A DNA stretch of 64,000 nucleotides from NCBI RefSeq assembly GCF_003344045.1, contig NZ_QFWX01000001.1:496001-560000 (forward strand), in the 5' to 3' direction. Both the position numbers and the translations under genes were made by a program. The DNA comes from Marinobacter vulgaris. Its GTDB lineage: Bacteria > Pseudomonadota > Gammaproteobacteria > Pseudomonadales > Oleiphilaceae. The notes below the pieces were generated by a model. That model saw only the letters and a list, made by a program, of their open reading frames with translations. It did not search any database and had not been told where the DNA came from. Shown here piece after piece: positions 50,708 through 58,297 of the stretch. The stretch's first letter is position 1. Each line of letters starts with the position of its first letter.

Positions 50708-52605
50708 ATGCAGTGCTCCTGCCAATACTGCCGCCGCTGATCGCCGCCCTGGCCGTGTTGGTATTGCGCCGTGGTGGAGCCGCGCTGGTCCTGGCTGGCG
50801 CAACGCTCAGCCTGGCAGGAAGTCTATGGCTTCTGACCGGGGTCGTTGATGGCCAGGCCGAAACCCTGCTTCTGCCTGGCTTGCCGGACATGCCACTGCG
50901 CCTGGTCGCCGGGCCAATGACAGCGCTGCTGAGTGCGGCGGTAGCCACGGTGGCAACGTTCGTGCTGATTTATGCGGTCGGCTATATGAAGCGGGAGACC
51001 GGCCAGGCACGCTTCTATGCCATGATGTCGCTGTTCCTGGCCGCGATGCAGGCGCTGGTGCTGGCTGGCGACTGGGTTCTGCTGCTGGCGGCCTGGGAGC
51101 TGATCGGTCTGTGCAGTTACCTGTTGATCGGCTTCTGGTTTCAGCGGCCCGAAGCTGCGAACGCAGCCAGTCGTGCTTTTCTTTATACCCGCAGCGCGGA
51201 TCTCGGGCTTTACGTTGCGATATTCATACTCATTGGGTCCGTAGGTACCAGTGAGATTGCCGTCTCTCTGGAAACTGGCGATAGCGCATCGACTGCCGCC
51301 GGGCTGCTGTTACTGCTGGCGGCGATGGGCAAGTCGGCCCAGGTTCCTCTGCAGGACTGGCTGATGCGGGCCATGGCAGGGCCAACGCCCGTCTCGGCGC
51401 TGCTGCACTCGGCCACGCTGGTGGCGGCGGGCGCTATCCTGCTGATCCGCTCGGCCCCGCTGCTGACGCCTGAGGCGCTGTTGGCCGTCGGGCTTGTTGG
51501 TGGTGTCACCACGGTGGCCGCCGGGGTCATTGCGCTTGCCGAGCGTGATCTCAAACGCATGCTGGCGGCTTCCACGGCCAGTCAGTATGGTCTGATGCTG
51601 ATTGCAGTAGGCGCCGGGGTTCCGATGGCCGCGCTGTTGCACCTTCTCGCCCACGCGGCCATTAAAAGCACCCTGTTTCTTGCTGCCGGTGATTTTCAAC
51701 ATGCCCGCGAGGGTACCGGTTTTGACCAGTTGAAAGGCGTTGGTCGCGCCAGGCCCTGGGCTTTCGCCGGTTTTGCACTGGCCGCGCTGGCACTGGCCGG
51801 AATCCCACCGCTGAGCGGGTTCTTCTCCAAAGATGCGGTGATCGCTGCCGCGCTGTCGGGGCAGGGCGCTGCCTGGCTCGTTCCCTTTGCCCTTGCTGGC
51901 ACCCTGCTGACCGGCGCCTATATGGCCCGGGCTTTACGCCTGCTCTGGCAGGGCTCAGGTGAAACCCGGGCGGTTGCTGGTACTGGCTGGATGCGCGCTG
52001 GCATCTGGGGCCTGGCGATCCCCGCCGCTGTCCTGGGTCTTGCCTTTGGTCCCCTGGAAACAATGCTTGATCTGCCCGCTCCGGAAACCGCGGGCGTCGT
52101 CGCCATAGTGCTCGGGCTGGTCGCCGCATTGGCCGGACTGGCCCTGGGCTGGCTGGTGCCGGTCCAGCGTCTGCTTGGCCCTGCCCATCCATGGGCAGAA
52201 TCGGGGCTGGTGGTTGCGGGCGGGCTCACCGCCTGGGTAGGCCGGCCCGCAATGGCTGTTGCCCGGGGGTGTGACCGTCTGGAAGATCATTTTTACGCGG
52301 CCGCGCTTGGCGTCGGCCATGCAGCTCTCACCATTGCCCGTGGGGGCCAGCGCCTGGAACAACGTTTGTATCTGGCCGTGCTTGGCGTCGGCCGCGCCAA
52401 TCTGGTGGTGGGTCGCTGGGTTCGGGGCGGGGATGAGCGCGGTATCGACGGCCTGATCTTCGCCCTGGTGGCCGGCGTGCGGGCCCTGGGGGGGCGGGCC
52501 CGAACCCTGCAAAGCGGCATGATTCACCACAGTCTTGCAATCAGCGCGGTAGCCACCGCTGCGCTCTTTGTTGTCACCCTGTTTTCAGCTTCACTGAGTT
52601 TTTAA
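50704..52605 (+). CDS. Complex I-like antiporter subunit L (NuoL family)
   Basis: A 633-residue antiporter-like subunit with 14-16 helices. Proton-channel residues are kept: Glu in LAAWELIGLCSYLLIGFW, Lys in AAMGKSAQVPLQDWL, His in PVSALLHSATLVAAG, and the second Lys/His region around LLHLLAHAAIKSTLFLAAGDFQHA. The part before the last helix (about 510-610), which forms the lateral helix in complex I, contains a 25-residue tandem repeat. It carries the usual closing hydrophobic segment. It is expected to translocate protons or sodium. Confidence 0.93.
   Translation: MNAVLLPILPPLIAALAVLVLRRGGAALVLAGATLSLAGSLWLLTGVVDGQAETLLLPGLPDMPLRLVAGPMTALLSAAVATVATFVLIYAVGYMKRETGQARFYAMMSLFLAAMQALVLAGDWVLLLAAWELIGLCSYLLIGFWFQRPEAANAASRAFLYTRSADLGLYVAIFILIGSVGTSEIAVSLETGDSASTAAGLLLLLAAMGKSAQVPLQDWLMRAMAGPTPVSALLHSATLVAAGAILLIRSAPLLTPEALLAVGLVGGVTTVAAGVIALAERDLKRMLAASTASQYGLMLIAVGAGVPMAALLHLLAHAAIKSTLFLAAGDFQHAREGTGFDQLKGVGRARPWAFAGFALAALALAGIPPLSGFFSKDAVIAAALSGQGAAWLVPFALAGTLLTGAYMARALRLLWQGSGETRAVAGTGWMRAGIWGLAIPAAVLGLAFGPLETMLDLPAPETAGVVAIVLGLVAALAGLALGWLVPVQRLLGPAHPWAESGLVVAGGLTAWVGRPAMAVARGCDRLEDHFYAAALGVGHAALTIARGGQRLEQRLYLAVLGVGRANLVVGRWVRGGDERGIDGLIFALVAGVRALGGRARTLQSGMIHHSLAISAVATAALFVVTLFSASLSF
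52246..52395 (+). repeat. 75-bp tandem duplication in the nuoL-like gene
   Basis: Residues 515-539 and 540-564 are tandem copies of a 25-residue unit: PAMAVARGCDRLEDHFYAAA then LGVGH, and AALTIARGGQRLEQRLYLAV then LGVGR. Both DNA copies end in CTTGGCGTCGGCC. A looser third copy may follow (GRWVRGGDERGIDGLIFALV). This lies in the stretch linking the channel core to the lateral helix and would lengthen it. Confidence 0.8.
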
Positions 52606-52620
52606 AGGAACCCTGTACTC

Positions 52621-54090
52621 ATGCTACCACTCGTATCCCTGACCCTGTTTTTGCCACTTGTCGGCGCCGTGCTGATTCTGTGTTTGCCGAAGCCGACCGC
52701 GCGGACGGTGCACGGTATTGCGATCACCAGTGCCGCGCTGACCCTGGTCGGTGCGCTGGCCATGTGGCTGCAGGGGGTGAGTAGTGAGGGCTTTTCCCAG
52801 GTCGAAGAGCTGGAATGGATGCCGGCCATTGGCGCTGCTTACCGGGTCGGAGTTGATGGCATCAGCCTGCCGCTGGTGTTATTGAGTGCTGTGCTTTTCC
52901 TGGTCTCTCTGATCTACGCGTCATCGCTTCGCGATCGCCCGCGTGCCTACGTGGCTCTGATCCTGCTTCTGGAGACCGCGGCGATCGGTACCTTTACCGC
53001 GCTGGACGGAATCCTGTTCTACGTCTTCTTCGAAGTTTCCCTGGTGTCGATGTATTTCATGATTGCCGGATGGGGACATGAGGAGCGGCAGCGTGCAGCG
53101 CTGATGTTCTTTATCTACACCCTGCTGGGCAGCCTGCCGTTATTACTCGCGATTCTGGGGCTTTACCTCGGCAGTCCCGATCCCACCTTCGATATGCGGG
53201 CCTGGATTGCCAATCCTCCACTGGAGGGGGCTGCGGCCATGTGGGCGCTGATCGCCATGCTGATTACCTTCGCCGTCAAGATTCCTGCGATACCCTTGCA
53301 TACCTGGTTGCCTGCGGCCCACGTGCAGGCACCGACCGTTGGTAGCGTCATCCTGGCGGGCATCATGCTGAAATTCGGCACTTACGGACTTGTGCGCTTC
53401 GCCCTGCAAATGACGCCTGACGCTTTCCGCGAGGCTGGAATCGTTGTCCTGTTCTTCGGTGTCGTCAGCGCGATTTACGGCGCCTTTGCCGCCCTGGCAC
53501 AGACCGACCTCAAGCGCCTGGTGGCCTATACGTCCGTCAACCACATGGGCTACGTGATCGTTGGCGTCGCCGCGGCTGCGTTAACGCTGGATCCTGCAGT
53601 CCGTGCCACCGCTCTGGACGGCGCGGTGCTGCAGATGTTCAGTCACGGTCTGGTTACCGGTGCTCTGTTCTTCCTGGTGGGCATGATCCAGGAGCGCGCC
53701 CGTACCCGCGAAATGGGGGAGTTTGGCGGCCTGCTTAAAACGGTTCCGCTGCTTGGCTGGTTCTTTGTGCTGGCGGCCTTCGCGTCGCTGGGCCTGCCGG
53801 GCCTGGCGCACTTCCCGGCTGAGTTCCAGATATTCCTCGCGACTTTGGGCACCACTCCCATTGCGGTTATCGTGATTCTGGGTATTGCCATTATCGCCGG
53901 AACCTTTCTCAAGGCTCTGCGTGAAACCTTTATGGGTGAGCCCCGGGATCGCTGGAGTGAGATGCCGGATCTGAGCCCCCGGGAAATTCTCGCGGTCGCG
54001 CCCTTGCTGGTGCTCACTGTCGCCACGGGCGTGGCGCCGTCCTGGGTGCTGGACGTCATTCACCGGACCACATCGGCACTGGTGCTGTAA
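52621..54090 (+). CDS. Complex I-like antiporter subunit M (NuoM family)
   Basis: A 489-residue subunit with 14 helices. Key residues are retained: Glu in YVFFEVSLVSMYFMI, Lys in LITFAVKIPAIPLHTWLPAAHVQAPTVGS, Lys in LAQTDLKRLVAYTSVNHMGYV, and Glu/Lys later in FLKALRETFMGEPRD. It has its own short 15-base spacer after nuoL, the only non-overlapping junction in the operon, with AAAGGAA as ribosome-binding site. Confidence 0.94.
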   Translation: MLPLVSLTLFLPLVGAVLILCLPKPTARTVHGIAITSAALTLVGALAMWLQGVSSEGFSQVEELEWMPAIGAAYRVGVDGISLPLVLLSAVLFLVSLIYASSLRDRPRAYVALILLLETAAIGTFTALDGILFYVFFEVSLVSMYFMIAGWGHEERQRAALMFFIYTLLGSLPLLLAILGLYLGSPDPTFDMRAWIANPPLEGAAAMWALIAMLITFAVKIPAIPLHTWLPAAHVQAPTVGSVILAGIMLKFGTYGLVRFALQMTPDAFREAGIVVLFFGVVSAIYGAFAALAQTDLKRLVAYTSVNHMGYVIVGVAAAALTLDPAVRATALDGAVLQMFSHGLVTGALFFLVGMIQERARTREMGEFGGLLKTVPLLGWFFVLAAFASLGLPGLAHFPAEFQIFLATLGTTPIAVIVILGIAIIAGTFLKALRETFMGEPRDRWSEMPDLSPREILAVAPLLVLTVATGVAPSWVLDVIHRTTSALVL

Positions 54091-55442
54091 TGGGTCGTGA
54101 TCTCGCCTTATTAGCTCCGGAAATTGCCGTCCTGTTGACGGCTGTCGGTGCCCTTATCGCGGAGATGCTGCGCCGGCCCCGGATTTCGCTGGTGGTTGCG
54201 GTCATCGGCCTGGTTGTCGCCACGGGGATGACTTTGCGCCTGGTGGGCACAGACACCACGATATTTGGCGGCAGTTTCCGCATCGACACCTTAAGCATCT
54301 GGGCCAAGCTCATCCTGTTGCCAGCTACCGTGCTTTCGATGCTGCTGGCGCGGGCGGATGTCCGGGGGAGCGCCCGCGAGGGTACGGTCTACAGTCTGCT
54401 GATCTTTTCCACCCTGGGCGCCCTGGTGCTGGCGGGGGCAGGGGACACCATGTTTCTGGTGCTGGGTACGTTGCTGACCGGCCTGGCGACCTTTGCCCTG
54501 GTTGCCTACCCGGATACTGACCCGGCGACCGAAGCGGCCATGAAATTCTTTGTGTTCGCTTCAGTCACCACTGCCATCATGATTTTCGGCCTGAGCTACT
54601 GGTTTGGTGCCTCCGGCTCTACGCTGATCGCCGATCTGCCGGGCATGGACACGATGCCGCTGGCCGTTATTCTCGGGTTCGTGGCCGTGGTTGTGGGTCT
54701 GGGCTACAAGGCATCGCTGGTTCCGTTCCACTTCTGGGCACCCGACGCCTACGAGGGTGCCCCGCTGTCGATTGCCGCCTACCTGTCCGTCGTACCCAAG
54801 ATTGGCGCTCTGTTTGCGCTCACTCAGGTGGTTCGTTACCTGCCACCGGAAACTGGCTGGACTGCGGTCATGGCGGGCCTGGCAGTGCTAAGCATGACCT
54901 ACGGCTATCTTGCTGCACTGGTGCAGGATAACGTTATCCGGCTGCTGGCCTATTCGTCGATTGCCCAGTCCGGCTATTTCCTCCTGGGCATCCTGGCGGT
55001 GGGCTCCAGTGAGCTTGCCTTACCATCAATCATTCTGTTCGCCGCCGCCTATGCGGCCATGAATCTGGGCGCTTTCGCCATTGCGGCCACCACCGGGCGC
55101 ACTCTGAACGACTTTGACGGGCTGGGGCGCACACGGCCGATGCTGGGTATTGCAATGGTGATTTTCCTGCTGTCCCTGGTCGGCATTCCGCCACTGGCAG
55201 GCTTTGTCGGTAAATTCATGCTTTTTGCCGCTGCCATCGATGTTCAGTTTACCTGGCTGGCTGTCGTGGCAATCATCAACAGCGTGCTGTCGCTTGCGGT
55301 GTATCTGCGCATCATCGTACCGATGTACAGGTCAGGGGAGTCGGCATCCGTTGCAACCGACCCATGGCACGGCGTCGTGGTGATAACGGCATTTGCGGCT
55401 ACGCTTATCATCGGCCTGGCGGCCCAGTTTTTCCTTGTGTAG
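54090..55442 (+). CDS. Complex I-like antiporter subunit N (NuoN family)
   Basis: A 450-residue subunit with 13-14 helices. Lys residues in LGYKASLVPFHFWAPDAYEGAPLSIAAYLSVVPKIGALFALTQ are conserved, as is IRLLAYSSIAQSGYFLLG. The start overlaps the nuoM stop (TAATG). It is the last gene of the operon; a 10-bp inverted repeat further downstream (55449-55458 and 55538-55547) is too widely spaced to be called a terminator. Confidence 0.94.
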   Translation: MGRDLALLAPEIAVLLTAVGALIAEMLRRPRISLVVAVIGLVVATGMTLRLVGTDTTIFGGSFRIDTLSIWAKLILLPATVLSMLLARADVRGSAREGTVYSLLIFSTLGALVLAGAGDTMFLVLGTLLTGLATFALVAYPDTDPATEAAMKFFVFASVTTAIMIFGLSYWFGASGSTLIADLPGMDTMPLAVILGFVAVVVGLGYKASLVPFHFWAPDAYEGAPLSIAAYLSVVPKIGALFALTQVVRYLPPETGWTAVMAGLAVLSMTYGYLAALVQDNVIRLLAYSSIAQSGYFLLGILAVGSSELALPSIILFAAAYAAMNLGAFAIAATTGRTLNDFDGLGRTRPMLGIAMVIFLLSLVGIPPLAGFVGKFMLFAAAIDVQFTWLAVVAIINSVLSLAVYLRIIVPMYRSGESASVATDPWHGVVVITAFAATLIIGLAAQFFLV

Positions 55443-55555
55443 GGTCGAGAGTCGGTAACATCATCAATTATGCGCGGGGTGATTGGCCTTGAAACCGAGA
55501 CGGCAAGTGCCCGATTCGCCGCGTTGATATTGGCTGTTTACCGACTCCGGTCTGA

Positions 55556-56233
55556 TCAGAGCATCTTTTTCAGTTCACCATACTCACCACGAGTGCGAAG
55601 CACCAGGGTGACGTCGTTACTGTTCCGGTTCCGAAAGAACCAGCCGTGATTGCCGGTAAAGGCAGCTTCCAGGGCGCCTTCATCCTCGGGAATACCACGG
55701 CCTTTCTCATAGGAAATGGATTGGCCGCTCCCGTCGCCGTGGGTGTCGAAGTTGACAGGCCCGCCCTCAGATACCCAGGAAAAGTTCGCAACTGCGCCTT
55801 CCTCCATGGTGAGTTTGAACTCGGTGCCTTCACCAGGGGACAGGACAAAGCTTACTTCGTCCTTCCATTCTGGTTCAGCCACCGCTTGAAGAACAGGCTC
55901 TGCCTCCGTTGGCTGAACCTCGGGTGCAGCGGGCGCAGGATTCTCCGGGACAGAGTCGCCAGCTTCCGGTGCGCTCTCCACGCTGGCAGCTTGCACCGGC
56001 ACCATTTGCGCGGCCTCATCAGCCGCTGCTTCCCGGGCCAGCTGTTCCTTGATTTCACCCATTTCCGTCAAACCAAGCAGGCGACCCGCACCTGTGGGGT
56101 CAAGGGCGTACTCGGCCGGCATCACCACGGTAACAAGTAGTACCAGAGCGACAATGACCGCAATAATAGTGGAGCGAATCAGCTGGGCTGAACTCGGCAG
56201 CTCGTTACGGGAAGGCATATCGGTGTTGTACAT
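55556..56233 (-). CDS. Transmembrane anchor protein of metal islands
   Basis: A 225-residue protein with one N-terminal membrane helix (about 21-42, IRSTIIAVIVALVLLVTVVM), a Glu/Pro/Ala-rich linker (about 65-120) and a C-terminal globular beta domain (about 125-225): SFVLSPGEGTEFKLTMEEGAVANFSWVSEGGPVNFDTHGDG, EKGRGIPEDEGALEAAFTGNHGWFFRNRNSNDVTLVLRTRGEY. Proteins of this layout are annotated as transmembrane anchor proteins beside HupE-type genes. The role is unknown; the beta domain resembles a sensory or ligand-binding cap. It follows hupE after 15 bases. Confidence 0.78.
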   Translation of the reverse strand: MYNTDMPSRNELPSSAQLIRSTIIAVIVALVLLVTVVMPAEYALDPTGAGRLLGLTEMGEIKEQLAREAAADEAAQMVPVQAASVESAPEAGDSVPENPAPAAPEVQPTEAEPVLQAVAEPEWKDEVSFVLSPGEGTEFKLTMEEGAVANFSWVSEGGPVNFDTHGDGSGQSISYEKGRGIPEDEGALEAAFTGNHGWFFRNRNSNDVTLVLRTRGEYGELKKML

Positions 56234-56248
56234 GAGCGGTCTCCAGAA

Positions 56249-56983
56249 TCAAGCAGTGAAGTAGCCGGTGAGCTGATAACCAATGAGCAGGAACCCTGCG
56301 CTCATCATGGCGACGTTGGCGGTGTAGGCATGACGGAAAAAACCATCGGTCTTGCGCCAGAAGCTCATGACAATCAGGATCATGGCCAGGGCAATTAGCT
56401 GGCCAACCTCCACGCCCACATTGAACGCGAGCAGGTTCGGTACCAGTCCATCCGGGGAAATGTTGTACTCGATGATTTTTGAAGACAGGCCAAAGCCATG
56501 GAAGAAACCGAAGATCAGTGTGGCGGCCTTGGTGTTGGGCTGAAAGCCGAACCAGCGCTGGTACGCACCCAGATTATCCAGCGCCTTGTAGACGACGGAC
56601 AGGCCTATAATCGCGTCGATAATGTAGCTGTTGATGCCGATGTTGAAGTACACGCCCAGGAGCATGGTAGTGGAGTGGCCGAGCGCAAACAGGCTGACGT
56701 AGATCGCGATGTGCTGCATCCGGTAGAGGAAAAACACGATCCCCAGAAGGAACAGCAGATGATCATAGCCGGTGACCATGTGTTTGGCCCCGAGGTACAT
56801 GAAGGCAATGAGATTTACGCCGGTTATTTCCTGGATGTATCCCTTGTCACCCTGGGCAACGGCATGGGCCAGCACCTCGGTGCCCATACCGAGCAATACT
56901 AGGGCCAGGAAAATCCGGATGTAACGGTATCTGCCGGAGGAAGTGTGCCCGTGGCAATGGCCGTTGAGGAAAGCTGACAACAT
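56249..56983 (-). CDS. HupE/UreJ family membrane protein
   Basis: A 244-residue protein with about six to seven helices and a His-containing N-terminus (NGHCHGHTSSG). Family motifs: LGAKHMVTGYDHLLFLLGIVFF (HxxxGxDHLxF), LFALGHSTTMLLGV and LIFGFFHGFGLSSKI, with conserved His likely binding metal. HupE members permeate nickel or cobalt or take part in metal handling. The start at 56983 follows GGGA; an ATG at 56995 is possible. It forms a minus-strand pair with the anchor protein, convergent with the nuo-like operon. Confidence 0.86.
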   Translation of the reverse strand: MLSAFLNGHCHGHTSSGRYRYIRIFLALVLLGMGTEVLAHAVAQGDKGYIQEITGVNLIAFMYLGAKHMVTGYDHLLFLLGIVFFLYRMQHIAIYVSLFALGHSTTMLLGVYFNIGINSYIIDAIIGLSVVYKALDNLGAYQRWFGFQPNTKAATLIFGFFHGFGLSSKIIEYNISPDGLVPNLLAFNVGVEVGQLIALAMILIVMSFWRKTDGFFRHAYTANVAMMSAGFLLIGYQLTGYFTA

Positions 56984-57158
56984 AATGGTTCCCATTGTCC
57001 TGTCGAAAAGCCGCAGCGCAGCTAAATCAGATGGTCGAAGACGATACCTTGCTTTAGGGCGGTATCGAAATTAAATGTGGAAAATGTTCCCGGGCAGGGT
57101 ACCGTTGACGGTCCGGGTGCTTATCAGACCCAGCCGAGGCTGTAGGGAGGGCATGATA

Positions 57159-57509
57159 ATGGCATGGCTCATCACCAAATACGCCATCACCGCTGCGCTG
57201 GTGGTACTGATTTCTGAAGTCGCCAAGCGAAGTGACAAGCTGGGTGCACTGATAGCCGCTTTGCCGATGGTGACGGTTCTGGCAATGATCTGGCTTTATC
57301 TGGAGCAGCAGCCAGAGGAAAAGATCAGTAACCACGCCTGGTATACCTTCTGGTACGTGCTGCCGACATTACCGATGTTTCTTATGTTTCCCATGCTTTT
57401 GCCACGGTTCGGTTTCTGGGTGTCTCTTGTCGCGAGCGCGATTATTACAATTGTGTGCTTTGCTGCTTTGGCCGCGACTATGAAACGCTTCGGGGTCTTC
57501 CTGCTGTGA
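57159..57509 (+). CDS. DUF3147 family membrane protein
   Basis: A 116-residue protein with four helices: WLITKYAITAALVVLISEVA, LGALIAALPMVTVLAMIWLYL, WYTFWYVLPTLPMFLMFPMLLP and FWVSLVASAIITIVCFAALAATM. The KLGALIAALP and HAWYTFWYVLPTLPMF motifs fit DUF3147. The function is not known. ATG 57159 has GGAGG at 8 bases; ATG 57153 is too close to it. Divergent from hupE. Confidence 0.8.
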   Translation: MAWLITKYAITAALVVLISEVAKRSDKLGALIAALPMVTVLAMIWLYLEQQPEEKISNHAWYTFWYVLPTLPMFLMFPMLLPRFGFWVSLVASAIITIVCFAALAATMKRFGVFLL

Positions 57510-57608
57510 TCTGCCGGTTGCATGGGGAGTGCGCGTTCCCGTCTTAGCCCTTGCTTTACTCCTGATTCAGGTCAATATTTTTCGATGTAATCTCCGTTTA
57601 AGCTCAAT

Positions 57609-57625
57609 TTTCAGTCTCAATTCAG
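57609..57625 (-). promoter_or_regulatory. Predicted response-regulator site 3 (CTGAAT direct repeat)
   Basis: On the minus strand CTGAAT-TGAGA-CTGAAA, half-sites 11 bases apart, ending 55 bases before the ATG of the Met-rich gene. The sequence and orientation match sites 1 and 2 at the copI promoter, and the distance to the ATG is nearly that of site 2 (61 bases). Confidence 0.6.
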
Positions 57626-57680
57626 TTTCATGGTCTTTACTGGATATGATGCAGGAAAAAGTACTTTAAAGGAGACTCTT

Positions 57681-58217
57681 ATGAACAGATTTAGTCGTTT
57701 AATCGCGTGTTCCGTTCTGGTGGCTGCACCTGTTTTGACGTTTGCACAGGGCAATTCCGAGCAAATGCCCCGCGGGGGCATGATGAACCAGGAACAAATG
57801 CAGCAAATGCAGGAAAACATGGCCCGAATGCAGGGCATGATGCAGGAAATGCGTAATGCCGAATCGGCCGAAGAGCGCCAGCAGATTCGGGAAAAGCATA
57901 TGGAATCCATGCAGGACCACATGGGCATGATGCGTGGTGGCATGATGGGCCAGGGCATGATGGGCAATGGCCAAGGCATGATGAACAACGGCCAAGGCAT
58001 GATGAATAACGGCCAAGGCATGATGAATAACGGCCAGGGCATGATGAATAATCAGGGCCAGGGCAAGAAGCAGTCTGGCAATGGCCAGGGCAATCGTGCC
58101 GGTGGTGCTGGTATGGACAGCGAGCAGCGTCTGCAGATGATGGAAAATCGCATGAACCAGATGCAGATGATGATGGAGCAGATGCTGGAGCACCAACGCC
58201 AACAGAACCGGAATTGA
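57681..58217 (+). CDS. Periplasmic Met-rich repeat protein, probable copper binder
   Basis: A 178-residue protein with a Sec signal peptide (cleavage after LTFAQ, about residue 23). The mature part has a very high Met and Gln content: a helical Met-rich region (MNQEQMQQMQENMARMQGMM), a glycine/asparagine repeat region (GQGMMNN four times, about 96-123), and a second helix (MMENRMNQMQMMMEQMLEHQ). Thioether clusters of this kind bind Cu(I) or Ag(I). No exact family is recognised. AAAGGAG precedes the ATG. An upstream CTGAAT repeat links it to the copper two-component system. Confidence 0.85.
   Translation: MNRFSRLIACSVLVAAPVLTFAQGNSEQMPRGGMMNQEQMQQMQENMARMQGMMQEMRNAESAEERQQIREKHMESMQDHMGMMRGGMMGQGMMGNGQGMMNNGQGMMNNGQGMMNNGQGMMNNQGQGKKQSGNGQGNRAGGAGMDSEQRLQMMENRMNQMQMMMEQMLEHQRQQNRN
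57966..58049 (+). repeat. Four 21-bp coding repeats in the Met-rich gene
   Basis: Four tandem units of 21 bases (start 57966, 57987, 58008, 58029) encode NGQGMMN each. Units 2 and 3 are identical, units 1 and 4 differ by two or one base. Copy number may vary between strains by slippage. Confidence 0.9.
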
Positions 58218-58297
58218 TCTCTGTGCCTCTCAACCGGGTGGCGTCTGTGGTAGCGTAAGGCCTTTCGTGGATCTTTCCGGAACAAACGGAGGCTGAT

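Noticed and set aside
46809..55442. Ordinary respiratory NADH:quinone oxidoreductase (complex I) operon
   Set aside because: The NADH module (E, F, G), NuoC and NuoI are absent, and the B and D domains lack cluster and quinone-site residues; the fusion carries metal-binding domains instead.
46809..55442. Group 4 membrane-bound hydrogenase (Ech/Hyf type)
   Set aside because: The large-subunit-like part has none of the CxxC pairs that hold the Ni-Fe site, and the small-subunit-like part has no cluster cysteines; no hyp maturation genes are seen.
55449..55547. 10-bp inverted repeat (GAGTCGGTAA / TTACCGACTC) downstream of nuoN as terminator
   Set aside because: The arms are 79 bases apart with no T-run, so it is not a typical terminator; chance is possible.
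57966..58049. CRISPR-like array of short repeats
   Set aside because: The units are head-to-tail with no spacers and are in frame inside a Met-rich coding sequence.
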